Below, piece after piece: positions 23,711-32,245 of a DNA stretch of 64,000 nucleotides (within the stretch, counting starts at the first letter, position 1; every line of letters begins with the position of its first letter). The DNA is from DASXQK01 sp963724385 (GTDB lineage: Bacteria > Pseudomonadota > Alphaproteobacteria > Dongiales > Dongiaceae): assembly GCA_963724385.1 (NCBI GenBank), contig CAVRUJ010000002.1, positions 868,001 through 932,000 of the forward strand, given 5' to 3'. The notes under the pieces were generated by a model. That model made no database searches and was not told the DNA's origin. It was given only the letters and a program-made list of their open reading frames with translations. The position numbers were made by a program, and so were the translations under genes.

Positions 23711-26053
23711 ATGAAGTTTCTTGCCCCGATCGTCCCGAGCTTCTCCGCGAGCGAAGCGCAAGCGCTGGCGGAGCGACATTTCGGATTGGCCGGCGAGCTC
23801 GAGCCCCTTTACAGCGAGCGCGATCAGAATTTCCGGCTGCGGGCCAGCGCCGGCGACTGGACGCTGAAGATCATCAGCGTCGAGGAGACGCCGGAGGTGG
23901 TCGACTGCCAGATCCGCGCGCTCAGGCATATCGAGCGGGTCGACCCTGGCCTGCAGGTGCCGCGGGTGCATCCCACGCTGGAAGGCGGCTCGAGCACGAG
24001 CGTGAGCCGCGGGGGCCACAGCCATATCGTCTACCTGCTGTCCTACCTTCCCGGCGTCATCGCCGAAAAGGTGCCGCTGACCGGGGCGCTGCTGCGCCAT
24101 CACGGCGGGATGGTGGCCCGCCTGGGCCGGGCCATGCGCGGTTTTTTTCATCCCGCAGCGGGCGGACGTGAGCTGCTCTGGGACGTTCGCATGGCGGCGC
24201 GCTTCCTGCCCCATGTCGCAAAACTGGACAATCCTGGGCGACGAGAGACGGCACGCGCCTTCATCGAGAATTTCGCCGCCACCGTCATGCCCCGGCTCGA
24301 GGGCATGCGCGCCCAGCTCATCCACGGCGATGTCGGTCCCCACAATCTGCTGGTCGATCCCGCGGATGCCGACCGGATCACCGGGATCATCGATTTTGGC
24401 GACATGATCCATGCGCCCCTGATCCTGGACTTGGCATCGGCGGCGGCCGATTTCCTGCTGGACAAAGCTGGCATCGTCGATGTGATCGAAGCGGTCACCG
24501 ACGGCTATCACGCCGTGACCCCGCTGGAGCCCGCGGAAGCCGAGGTCTTCTACGACCTCATCGTAATGCGCCTGCTCCTGGCAGCGCTGATCGCCGCCTG
24601 GCGCATGGCCGAGACACCCGACAGCCCGAACTACCTGAACGACAATTTCGAGGGCAAGCTTCTAGTGCTGGATGAGATCCAGCGGATCGGACGCGAAGCG
24701 ATCACGCGGCGAATTCGCCGCGTCTGTGGCCTGCCGGCGCGGGAGACGCCCACGGGCGCGCCCTGGAAGCAGCCGTCGGTGCAGGACCTGCTGAAGCGGC
24801 GCCATCGCCTGATGGGCCGCGACCTGCCGATCTTCTACGATCCGCCGATGCATCTGGTGCGTGGCCGTGACGTCTGGCTGTTCGATGCCGAGGGCCGGCG
24901 CTACCTGGACGTCTACAATAACGTCGCCCATGTCGGCCATTGCCACCCGCGGGTCGTCGAGGCGATCGTCCGGCAGGCGCGGCTGCTCAACACGAACACG
25001 CGCTACCTGGGCACCCAGGTCATCGAGTATTGCGAACGCCTGTCGGCCCTGTTCCCGGGGCGCCAGATGGTCTCGGCCTTCGTCAATTCCGGAAGCGAGG
25101 CGAACGACATCGCCTGGCGCATGGCGAAGGCCTATACCGGCAACACCGGCGGACTGATCATGGAGTTCGCCTATCACGGAATTACCGAGGCCGTCGATGC
25201 CCTGTCGCCATCGGGCAGCCGGACGGGCGCGCTGGCGCCCCATGTGCGCGCGCTGACGGCGCCCGACGACTATCGAGGGCCGTTCAAGCGGGGCGAAGCG
25301 GATCTGGCCGGGCGCTATGCCGCCAGCGCCGATGCCGCGATCGCCAGTCTGCGGGAAGCGGGCCTGGCGCCGGCGGCCTTCATCATCGATTCGACCTTCC
25401 TCACCAATGGCGTTCTGGAGGCGCCGCCCGGCTATCTGGCCGCGGTCTTCGCCAAGGTGCGCGCGGCCGGGGGCTTGTGCATCGCCGACGAGGTGCAAGC
25501 CGGCTTCGGACGCATGGGCAAGACCATGTGGGGACACCAGCATTACGACGTGGTGCCCGACATCGTCACGCTGGGCAAGCCGGTGGGCAATGGCCACCCC
25601 CTGGGAGTCGTGATCACAACGCCCGAGATCATGGAGGCCTTCCTGCGCGAGACGTCGTTCTTCTCCACCTTCGGGGGCAACAATGTCTCAGCGGCGGCCG
25701 GTCTCGCCGTGCTCGACGTGATCGAGGAGGAGCGCCTAATCGAGAATGCGACCGAGGTCGGCGCCTATCTGAAGCACGGACTGCAGGCGCTCAAGCCGAA
25801 GCATGGCGTGATCGGCGATGTGCGCGGGGTTGGCCTGGTGGCCGGGATCGAGCTGGTCAGCGACCGGCGCGATCTGACCCCGGCGAAGTCCGAAACGCAG
25901 CGGCTGCTTAACCTGATGCGGGACGAGGGCGTCTTCGTCGGCCGGGAAGGCTTGCATGGAAACATCGTGAAGCTGCGCCCGCCGATCGTCTTCAGCCGCG
26001 AGCATGCGGACATAACCATCGCCGCCCTGGATTGGGCCCTCGGGCGGCTGTGA
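23711..26053 (+). CDS. Kinase-aminotransferase fusion (APH-fold kinase plus class-III PLP enzyme)
   Basis: The 780-residue protein joins an aminoglycoside-phosphotransferase/choline-kinase-fold domain (about 1-340; catalytic LIHGDVGPHNLLVD near 205 and metal-binding IIDFGDM near 226) to a class-III aminotransferase-fold domain (about 370-780). In the second domain, SGSEANDIAWRMAKAYTG, IIDSTFLTNGVLEAPPGYLA, CIADEVQAGFGRMG and LGKPVGNGHPLG are clear, with PLP Lys623. The two halves resemble hydroxylysine kinase and the phospho-lyases that act on phosphohydroxylysine or phosphoethanolamine, so a phosphorylate-then-eliminate reaction on an amino alcohol is likely. The gene stands alone and is distinctly GC-rich. 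Confidence 0.85.
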   Translation: MKFLAPIVPSFSASEAQALAERHFGLAGELEPLYSERDQNFRLRASAGDWTLKIISVEETPEVVDCQIRALRHIERVDPGLQVPRVHPTLEGGSSTSVSRGGHSHIVYLLSYLPGVIAEKVPLTGALLRHHGGMVARLGRAMRGFFHPAAGGRELLWDVRMAARFLPHVAKLDNPGRRETARAFIENFAATVMPRLEGMRAQLIHGDVGPHNLLVDPADADRITGIIDFGDMIHAPLILDLASAAADFLLDKAGIVDVIEAVTDGYHAVTPLEPAEAEVFYDLIVMRLLLAALIAAWRMAETPDSPNYLNDNFEGKLLVLDEIQRIGREAITRRIRRVCGLPARETPTGAPWKQPSVQDLLKRRHRLMGRDLPIFYDPPMHLVRGRDVWLFDAEGRRYLDVYNNVAHVGHCHPRVVEAIVRQARLLNTNTRYLGTQVIEYCERLSALFPGRQMVSAFVNSGSEANDIAWRMAKAYTGNTGGLIMEFAYHGITEAVDALSPSGSRTGALAPHVRALTAPDDYRGPFKRGEADLAGRYAASADAAIASLREAGLAPAAFIIDSTFLTNGVLEAPPGYLAAVFAKVRAAGGLCIADEVQAGFGRMGKTMWGHQHYDVVPDIVTLGKPVGNGHPLGVVITTPEIMEAFLRETSFFSTFGGNNVSAAAGLAVLDVIEEERLIENATEVGAYLKHGLQALKPKHGVIGDVRGVGLVAGIELVSDRRDLTPAKSETQRLLNLMRDEGVFVGREGLHGNIVKLRPPIVFSREHADITIAALDWALGRL

Positions 26054-26403
26054 AACGAGAGCGACGCGGGCGATTGGCGGATCCTCAAAGGCGGAGTCCT
26101 TGAGGCCGCCGAGTTCTAGGTCGAAATTAGGACCTGGGGACCCGGCGCTAATGGATGCTGCGCCCTCGGGATCAGAAAAGCGGTGTACCCCATGCTTGCC
26201 CTGGGGCGGCGAGGCTAAGGGATTGTCTTTCGCCTTCGACAATTCCGAATTCGGACTTGAGCCGTCGGGATCGCTCAGATCTGAATTGATGGCAGAGTCA
26301 ACTGTCGGGGGTTACGCACCCCCGCAATCACGTTCCCCAAACGCTTAAGTCCTTCGATCAAGAAGGCGATCTAAATAAGAGCGAGAAGCTGTCTGCGGGC
26401 TGC
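26054..26403. other. 350-bp intergenic stretch holding the first copy of a direct repeat
   Basis: No gene is supported. It contains the 20-bp repeat at 26294-26313 (listed separately), which is followed by CACCCCCG and can form a CGGGGG/CCCCCG hairpin. Confidence 0.5.
26294..26313 (+). repeat. 20-bp direct repeat, left copy
   Basis: AGAGTCAACTGTCGGGGGTT occurs here and exactly again at 29526-29545 in the same orientation. Similar bases follow for about 15 nt (C-rich then GCAA). The copies bracket the metal exporter and small-protein segment. Confidence 0.75.
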
Positions 26404-26625
26404 CTAACCAATGTTTAGCAGCGCTATTGCAACCAACCACATGCCGACACCAACGGCCACGCTTAGGCTGAGTTGCCACGTATCAGCCGTTGGTTCACTT
26501 CGGCCTTTCGATCGGAGGCGGCGAAGCCATCTGATTTCAGACCACAGAACACAAATCCCGGCCAAGCCCATAAGACCGAGAACAAGCATGGCCAAGTCAA
26601 TCGCGATTTTCTCTTCCGACCTCAT
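26404..26625 (-). CDS. Small two-helix membrane protein, 73 residues
   Basis: From the Met at 26625 the protein has helices at about 7-25 (IDLAMLVLGLMGLAGICVL) and 52-72 (LSLSVAVGVGMWLVAIALL), with a basic loop WLRRLRSKGR between. GGCAGGCCGGAT precedes the Met. No family is recognised. Its upstream part overlaps, on the other strand, the uncertain 5' end of the metal exporter. Confidence 0.45.
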   Translation of the reverse strand: MRSEEKIAIDLAMLVLGLMGLAGICVLWSEIRWLRRLRSKGRSEPTADTWQLSLSVAVGVGMWLVAIALLNIG

Positions 26626-26637
26626 ATCCGGCCTGCC

Positions 26638-27483
26638 TTGGAGGCGCCTATCGGGCACATTTACGGCGCCTTCGGCACAATCCTTCACGGCGATATCCAT
26701 GGGCCGGAACTGCAGCTGATACCGACGGGCGAAGGCGAGCTAAACCTGTCGATCTACGAGGCCGATGCCCCGCCGCGCTTCCGCCTGACCGGGGCTCATG
26801 CCCACAGCGTCAGGGTCGATACCCTTCGGCGCGACGGCGCGCGCCAGACTTTCCTGTGTGCCAACCATGGGACTTACTGGGAATCCGTCGAGGAGATTCC
26901 AGAACCGCATGAGTTCACGGTCACGATCGCTCTTGAGCATGACGGCCACGTCCACACGCTCGAAACCCGGTTTGCCGAACATGGCCACGACTATGATCGC
27001 GACCATGAGCGGAAGCCCGCAAACGACCCGCTTTACGCGCCTCTCGGCGGCGACACGGCCGAGCTTACCAGGCACTTGCATGCCCACCGCCATGGCCGCG
27101 GCTCGGTGCACGCCCATTGGCATGACCACTTGCCCGCCACCGCGCACCAGTTCTCCGCGGACATGGAAGCGGAGCCGCCGCTGCACGAGCACCGGCACAA
27201 GGTTTCGGCGCGGACCGCTTTGCTGGTGATACTGGGCTCCTCGCCGATGGTCGAAGGCATTCCCGCCTTCTTCGCCGCAGCGAAGTATGGCATCGGCCTC
27301 ATCATCGTGATGGCGCTGGTCTTCGGGGCCAGCACGATCGCCACTTACGTCCTGCTGTGCGTCTACTCGACCGCGGGGCTCCAGCGCGTTCGCCTTGGCG
27401 CGTTCGAACGCTATGGCGAGGTCTTGAGCGGCGCGTTCATCGCGTTTGTCGGCGTGACGTTCCTGATTTGGCCGGTTTTGTAG
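26638..27483 (+). CDS. His-rich membrane protein, probable Ni/Co-type metal exporter (start uncertain)
   Basis: A soluble strand-rich region (IYGAFGTILHGDIHGPELQL... FRLTGAHAHSVRVDTLRRDG... IPEPHEFTVTI) comes first. A His-rich loop follows (RHLHAHRHGRGSVHAHWHDH, HEHRHK), then three hydrophobic segments: LLVILGSSPMVEGIPAFFAA, GLIIVMALVFGASTIATYVL and GEVLSGAFIAFVGVTFLIWP. The layout suggests a RcnA/NicO-like efflux protein or a partner of one. The open frame runs back to 26473, but that part is unconserved and overlaps another gene. The TTG at 26638 is only a guess, and the 5' end may be lost. Confidence 0.55.
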   Translation: MEAPIGHIYGAFGTILHGDIHGPELQLIPTGEGELNLSIYEADAPPRFRLTGAHAHSVRVDTLRRDGARQTFLCANHGTYWESVEEIPEPHEFTVTIALEHDGHVHTLETRFAEHGHDYDRDHERKPANDPLYAPLGGDTAELTRHLHAHRHGRGSVHAHWHDHLPATAHQFSADMEAEPPLHEHRHKVSARTALLVILGSSPMVEGIPAFFAAAKYGIGLIIVMALVFGASTIATYVLLCVYSTAGLQRVRLGAFERYGEVLSGAFIAFVGVTFLIWPVL

Positions 27484-27557
27484 CGGTGAGCGGAGCCCTC
27501 AGCATGTCTGTCCAAGACCACCATCCGGCGTACCCTCGTAGTCACCATGGCCCATCT

Positions 27558-28232
27558 TCACTGTACGGCGAGCTGGTTGTCGGGTAGGCGTGATGGCCCC
27601 AGTGCGACGGGCTTACTCGGTCGCTGGACGAGATAGGCTTCAGGCAGAGGGTCAAACAACGTGATCACTACGGCGAGCGTCATATGCCCCCCAATGGGGA
27701 CTCTGCCTTGGTCGATCTCAACCCTGTCGTACGGCGTGTCCTGGATCGTCACTTTCTGAAACGGGCTTGCGGTAAATGGCCTTCCAGCAGTCGATCCCTG
27801 ACCGAACGAGAGACCATCCATGTCGTCGCTCGGGACTCCCAACTTCGACTGAAGCTCCAGCTCAAATCCGGTCCAGGGCTCGTCGGTCGCATTCTCGATC
27901 GCCTTGATCAGTGCGAATCCGACTCTGTGCTGGGAGCCGATCAGGTTGCCAAACTCCATGGGAGCGACGAAAGCCAATGTCCCCCCGTTGGGATCCGTGA
28001 TTCGCTCGGTCAAAACGAAAGGATCATCCATCGACCCCTGGCCGCTTGCCTTCTCCAGTACGAAGCCGCCCAGCCGATCGGAGAAGGTGATACCATTGAC
28101 CGTCAGGGCCCCGGCATAGGCAGCGGGAGCAGACGCGACCTCGAGCATCGCGACGAGCAGCAGGGCCAAGCTCAGCAATACGCGGTACATCGCGCGACTG
28201 CCGCGCTGAAGGGCCGTGGATAGGCTGCCCAT
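27558..28232 (-). CDS. Exported hypothetical protein, 224 residues
   Basis: The ATG at 28232 follows GGGGAGA. It encodes a leader with a basic segment and MYRVLLSLALLLVAMLEVAS ending APAAYAG, a good signal peptide. The mature protein contains LTVNGITFSDRLGGFVLEKA, LTERITDPNGGTLAFVAPME and FALIKAIENATDEPWTGFEL, and looks beta-rich. No domain is recognised. A second in-frame Met at 28190 could be the start, giving 210 residues. Confidence 0.6.
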   Translation of the reverse strand: MGSLSTALQRGSRAMYRVLLSLALLLVAMLEVASAPAAYAGALTVNGITFSDRLGGFVLEKASGQGSMDDPFVLTERITDPNGGTLAFVAPMEFGNLIGSQHRVGFALIKAIENATDEPWTGFELELQSKLGVPSDDMDGLSFGQGSTAGRPFTASPFQKVTIQDTPYDRVEIDQGRVPIGGHMTLAVVITLFDPLPEAYLVQRPSKPVALGPSRLPDNQLAVQ

Positions 28233-28478
28233 TTGGGCTCTCCCCATAGTGGGAGTTATCGGATGAGGCATCCCATCGTACCCTGGATCGAGAACGTTAC
28301 AACAATGGGAAGCTGAGGCGAGGAAGGCGGGAGGGGAAGAGCATAAACTAGGGTGCGGCCCCCTAAAGTAGGCCTGAATAGATGGTCGGGGTCTGGCAAG
28401 GGGCCGAATGGCGCCTCTCAAAACAGCCGGTGAAGCCCGCTCAGAACAGCGGGGGAATTCATGGGGTGTGCTGGGAGC

Positions 28479-28676
28479 CTATCGCCAGGTCTTTAGGGGC
28501 TGGCGGACCCAAATCTCATCTGCCGGCACTTTCTGCTGTTGCTCCGCGATCCAGGCGTCTGCGTCCTCTTCCCGCGCGAAGCCTTTGATCAGTCGCGGAG
28601 TGCCGTCAGCCATCTTCATTTCGATGGCGTACGTGAGGTCGTGCTGAAAGACCAGCCGGAATGCCACTTTCCCCAT
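28479..28676 (-). CDS. SEAEAEAW-family micro-protein, copy 5
   Basis: The 65-residue product MGKVAFRLVFQHDLTYAIEM continues ADGTPRLIKGFAREEDADAW and IAEQQQKV, then WVRQPLKTWR. It has the family plan with a helix reading REEDADAWIAEQ. It is followed upstream (on the same strand) by another family member 36 bases away, so the two form a tandem pair. Confidence 0.6.
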   Translation of the reverse strand: MGKVAFRLVFQHDLTYAIEMKMADGTPRLIKGFAREEDADAWIAEQQQKVPADEIWVRQPLKTWR

Positions 28677-28712
28677 GGCCCAACTCCAATGGGTCAGCTT
28701 ACGCCTGACTCT

Positions 28713-28913
28713 CTAGCGCCTTCGAGGTCGGTCAACTCGGCGCTCCCACTGATCAATCCCTCTGGTCGCCCTTCCTTGCGCAGCAGCCCAAGCCTCGGCC
28801 TCTGCTTCAGTCCCGAAACCTGACTCGAAATGCCGGAGCACCCCTCGGTCAGTCGCCTCGACAGCATAGCTGTTGTTCCCTTCGGGAACGATGCGATACA
28901 GGATTTTTGCCAT
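28713..28913 (-). CDS. SEAEAEAW-family micro-protein, copy 6
   Basis: From the Met at 28913 it reads MAKILYRIVPEGNNSYAVEA, then VLRHFESGFGTEAEAEAWAA and a tail GIDQWERRVDRPRRR. It is closest to copy 3 (13510), sharing the DQWER tail. A longer reading to 28961 adds 16 unconserved residues. Confidence 0.65.
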   Translation of the reverse strand: MAKILYRIVPEGNNSYAVEATDRGVLRHFESGFGTEAEAEAWAAAQGRATRGIDQWERRVDRPRRR

Positions 28914-29435
28914 AGACCCAGCTCTCCAACTGATGCCAGGGAGGGCCGGGAAGTCGTTCACAGCGGAGGTCGGGGGGCCGTGCTACGGCTTCCCGATAGC
29001 CGAACGACGAAGACGAGGGGCGCCCCGCCGCTCGGTTGCCCCAGGCCGATCATCCTCTCTTTGGCCCAGACATCAAGCGGAGCTTTGGGCATGGTCGAGA
29101 GGCGCCGCGGCGGGATGGCGGTATGGGGTGACGAGGCGCAGGATTGTTTCGTGTAACTCCGCGCGCCCGCGCGATCGGTCTGATTCGCCGGGGGCCAGTA
29201 ACGTGTCACGCGCCGCTTTGCGGGTTCCCGCGACAGAAGGCGTCCTGGTATCGACCCAACGGAAGCTTTGGACGCGGCCTGGTAGCAGGATCGGCGGAAT
29301 GGCGACGCGGCGAATCGCGCGCTCAGATCAACCCAGATTTGCCTAAAAACGCTACCCACAGGGCTACCCGCGGCACAAAACGTCGTGACGCCGACAAGCG
29401 CCGCTCCCGTAACTTGCTGTTATACCGACGCAAAA
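28914..29435. other. 522-bp stretch without a supported gene
   Basis: Several open frames overlap here but none has family-like sequence or a ribosome site. It lies immediately before the tRNA fragment and could be integrase-region debris, though no integrase motif was seen. Confidence 0.5.
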
Positions 29436-29483
29436 TGGTGGGTGCGCCGGGGATCGAACCCGGGACCTCCTGATTAAAAGACT
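29436..29483 (-). tRNA. 3' half of a tRNA gene (attachment-site-like remnant)
   Basis: On the minus strand the sequence runs from an anticodon-loop-like CTTTTAA through a variable loop, a perfect T-arm (CCGGG TTCGATC CCCGG), the 3' acceptor strand CGCACCC and an encoded ACCA. The 5' half is missing: no GGGTGCG acceptor strand, D-arm or 5' anticodon stem precedes it. A bare tRNA 3' end is typical of an island or phage attachment site. TTT in the loop would suggest tRNA-Lys, but that is tentative. Confidence 0.55.
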
Positions 29484-29525
29484 TTGGCCCTCTGTATTCC
29501 AATGCATCAGACTGCCACGGGGGCA

Positions 29526-29545
29526 AGAGTCAACTGTCGGGGGTT
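29526..29545 (+). repeat. 20-bp direct repeat, right copy, within a hairpin
   Basis: This is the exact match to 26294-26313. Here the following bases make a long hairpin: CTGTCGG pairs with CCGACAG, and GGTTGC inside pairs with GCAACC. It lies 42 bases beyond the tRNA fragment. Confidence 0.75.
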
Positions 29546-29870
29546 GCAGGCCCCCGCAACCACCGACAGCAAACGCAAAGGCCCGAACGCACTGGCGCGT
29601 ACTTGCTTAGGCGCCGCGCCCATTTCCAGTAGCGCGGTAAGCTCTCCACAGCGCGATCGTCTGGCCGCGATCGAGCTTGCAGCCTTGGACCTGAATCCTG
29701 GCCATCTCTGGTGACACACAAAACAACCATCGGAGTCATTCCAGTAACCATCATTCTCCTCCGCATTCCATAATATGCTTTCACTGAACCGGTCATGCCT
29801 TTGAGCACAAGCTTGCCATTCGAATTGGCGCGTCTGGAAATCCTCGACTCTTTTGTCGACCTGGCCCGCA
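29546..29870. other. 325-bp stretch without a supported gene
   Basis: No recognisable frame or RNA gene beyond the second arm of the hairpin of the preceding repeat. Confidence 0.5.
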
Positions 29871-30641
29871 TCAACTTCCGATGTGGAACGCCTCTGTATG
29901 ACCATCAACGCCAATCGCTTGACCGGTCACCATCTTCGCCGCGGGAGAGGCAAGGAAGAGGCACATATCAGCGATCTCTTCAGGCTGTACGAACCGCTTG
30001 ATCGACTGAGATTGGACATATTCCTTATTGACGAGATCGAGCGAGACCCCGCGGCTCTCAGCTTCGGCCTTCACCACGCGCTTCATACGCGCCCCTTCGA
30101 CGGCGCCCGGGCAAACAGTATTGGCGCGCACGTCGTAGGGACCGAGCTCTATGGCGAGGGATTTGGTAAAGCCGATCACCGCCCATTTGGCGGCGGCATA
30201 GGGCGTGCGCAGGCCGTAGCCATAGAGGCCGGCAGTCGAGGAAATGTTGATGATGCTGCCCGAACGCCGGGCCTTCATTATGGGCGCTGCACGCCTGGCG
30301 CAGAGGAACTGGGCATCAAGACAGACGCTCAGGCATTCGCGCCAGTCGTCGAGCTTGAGGTCTTCGACATAGCCGGTTGGCCCTTTGGTCCCGGCATTGT
30401 TGATCAAGACGTCGAGGCCCTCGAGGTCGCCTACGGCTGCGTCGAACCAGCGGTCAATCGCGTCCTCATTGGTGACGTCCAGGTGCGTGCCGGCGATCTG
30501 CGGACATTTCTCGGTGGCGTCGGCGAGCGCTCGCTCGTCGATATCGCAAATATGCACCTTGGCGCCGCTGTCGGCGAAGGCCTTGGCAATGGCCCAGCCT
30601 ATGCCGGAGCCACCCGCGGTGATCATGACACGTTGATGCAT
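29871..30641 (-). CDS. Short-chain dehydrogenase/reductase
   Basis: The 256-residue protein starts MHQRVMITAGGSGIGWAIAK and has LINNAGTKGPTGYV, the catalytic ISSTAGLYGYG and YAAAK, and ends VTGQAIGVDGHTEAFH. GAGGAAAA precedes the ATG. It is close in plan to sugar or hydroxy-acid SDRs. It lies in a same-strand cluster with another SDR, suggesting a small catabolic operon. Confidence 0.85.
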   Translation of the reverse strand: MHQRVMITAGGSGIGWAIAKAFADSGAKVHICDIDERALADATEKCPQIAGTHLDVTNEDAIDRWFDAAVGDLEGLDVLINNAGTKGPTGYVEDLKLDDWRECLSVCLDAQFLCARRAAPIMKARRSGSIINISSTAGLYGYGLRTPYAAAKWAVIGFTKSLAIELGPYDVRANTVCPGAVEGARMKRVVKAEAESRGVSLDLVNKEYVQSQSIKRFVQPEEIADMCLFLASPAAKMVTGQAIGVDGHTEAFHIGS

Positions 30642-30704
30642 TTTTCCTCGCTGAGGTGAGACCTCACAGCGCGGGCTATACCTTCATCGCCAGGATGAGC
30701 AGCA

Positions 30705-31493
30705 TTATCGCGAGAGCTCCCCGCCATCCACGACGATGTTGGATCCACTCACGTAAGAGCAGAGGCCGGAGCAGAGTGCGACAGCAACATAGGCCATTTC
30801 TTCTGGTCTGGCGTATCGGCCCATCGGGATGGCCGCCTCATAGCGGGCCCGCATGGTTCCGGCATCCGTTCCCGAGTGACGTGCAGCCTCCGCCGTAGTC
30901 ACTGACACCATGTCCGTATCCACCGTCCCGGGCGAGATCGTGTTCACCCGGATACCATTGGGCGCAAGCTCGCCCACAAGAGCGTCGGCGAGCCGCAAGA
31001 CACCCGCCTTCGAAGCGCAATAGGCGCCCCAAAGCGGCCAGCCCTTGAGGCCATACTGGGAAGCGAAAAGGATAATGTTCCCGCCTCGGCCCAGACGTCG
31101 AGCAGCCTCCCGCGACACCAGGAAACTGCCCGTCAAATTCACGTCCAACACGCGGCGAAAGTCCGCCACGGACATTTCAGACAGGGTAGCAATGGCAGCG
31201 ATGGCGGCGACGTGGACGACATCGTCGATAGGACCGGCTGTGGCCGCTTCTTCGAAGGCACGCGCCACGGATGTTTCATCTGCAACATCGCAGCTGCGCA
31301 CGTCGCTGGATGCCCTGACATCCAGCCGCACAACTGTCGCTCCCGCCTCATCGAAGGCATCGGCGACCGCCTTTCCGATGCCGCGTGCGGCGCCGGTCAC
31401 GACGGCGCGACGACCAGCAAGAAGCGGAGGGAGCTGCAGCTTAGTGAATGAACTGGGCAAGGCCCCGTCGCGCCGCGATTGCTTAAGCGTCAT
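30705..31493 (-). CDS. Short-chain dehydrogenase/reductase
   Basis: From the Met at 31493 (GGAG upstream) the protein has VVTGAARGIGKAVADAF, a shortened CDVADETS turn, VVHVAAIAAIA in place of the usual NNAG, FASQYGLKGWPLW, YCASK and a C-terminal SYVSGSNIVVDGGELSR. The replaced NNAG motif is unusual for a classical SDR but does not remove the Ser-Tyr-Lys triad. An extended reading to 31586 is not conserved. Confidence 0.82.
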   Translation of the reverse strand: MTLKQSRRDGALPSSFTKLQLPPLLAGRRAVVTGAARGIGKAVADAFDEAGATVVRLDVRASSDVRSCDVADETSVARAFEEAATAGPIDDVVHVAAIAAIATLSEMSVADFRRVLDVNLTGSFLVSREAARRLGRGGNIILFASQYGLKGWPLWGAYCASKAGVLRLADALVGELAPNGIRVNTISPGTVDTDMVSVTTAEAARHSGTDAGTMRARYEAAIPMGRYARPEEMAYVAVALCSGLCSYVSGSNIVVDGGELSR

Positions 31494-31762
31494 GAATGGC
31501 TCCGCTGAGCGATTTACTGACCGCCTCAAGCCTATGGACCCACTCAAACAGCAACAATGGTGCCGACGGTCACCATCTCGGCCCACCGCACTTGCAGGCG
31601 GCAGGTTCGCTCAGCGCAGGGCGCCAGAGACGTTCGTCGCGATCAGTACCCGATCGAGCTGGATTCTCTGCCTGTCCATGATGGTGACCGTTGGCACCAT
31701 TGTTGCACCTGCCGCGCCTGCATAAGTTTCGGGCAACCAACAGCTACTGGCCGGTGCTTGTC

Positions 31763-32245
31763 ATGAAGACGGACGCACTTCCCAAATGCTGCATCATCGG
31801 CGCCGGCTGCAGTGGCATGGTCACCGCCAAGGCACTTGCCGATCGCGGCATCCCTTTCGACTGGTTCGAGATGAGCGATCGGATCGGCGGTCAGTGGGCA
31901 TTCGAGAATCCCAATGGCAGGTCGGCGGCCTATCGCTCGCTTCATATCGACACGTCCAAGTTGCAGCTCCAGCTTTCGGACTTTCCGATGCCTGCTGATA
32001 CGCCTCACTATCTGCACCATACGCAAGTGCTCGCCTATTTGCAGGCCTATATGGAGCACTTCGGGTTGTCAGGCAAAGTCGGGCTCAAAACGGAAGTCAC
32101 CGAGGCTAAGCTTGACGGGCAGGGGACATGGAAAATCCGCCTGAGCCACGGCCAAACGCGCGCTTATGACGCCCTGTTCGTCTGCAACGGACATCACTGG
32201 GATTGCCGCTGGCCGGAACCCGCTTATCCCGGGCACTTTGATGGC
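31763..32245 (+). pseudogene. Flavin-containing monooxygenase, N-terminal part cut by an IS
   Basis: The Met at 31763 starts MKTDALPKCCIIGAGCSGMV (FAD motif). RIGGQWAFENPNGRSAAYRS, DTPHYLHHTQVLAYLQAYME and LFVCNGHHWDCRWPEPAYPG follow, ending at HFDG. FMO/CzcO enzymes are about 440-490 residues; here only 161 remain before the IS end at 32246. The missing C-terminal two thirds do not reappear after the IS, so the insertion came with a deletion. The product would lack the NADPH site. Confidence 0.8.

Noticed and set aside
24662..25911. Long open frames on both strands inside the kinase-aminotransferase gene
   Set aside because: They are shadows of a very GC-rich gene; their translations are Arg/Ala-rich without motifs.
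28958..29359. Possible integrase remnant near the tRNA fragment
   Set aside because: No tyrosine- or serine-recombinase motif can be read in any frame, so calling an integrase would be guesswork.
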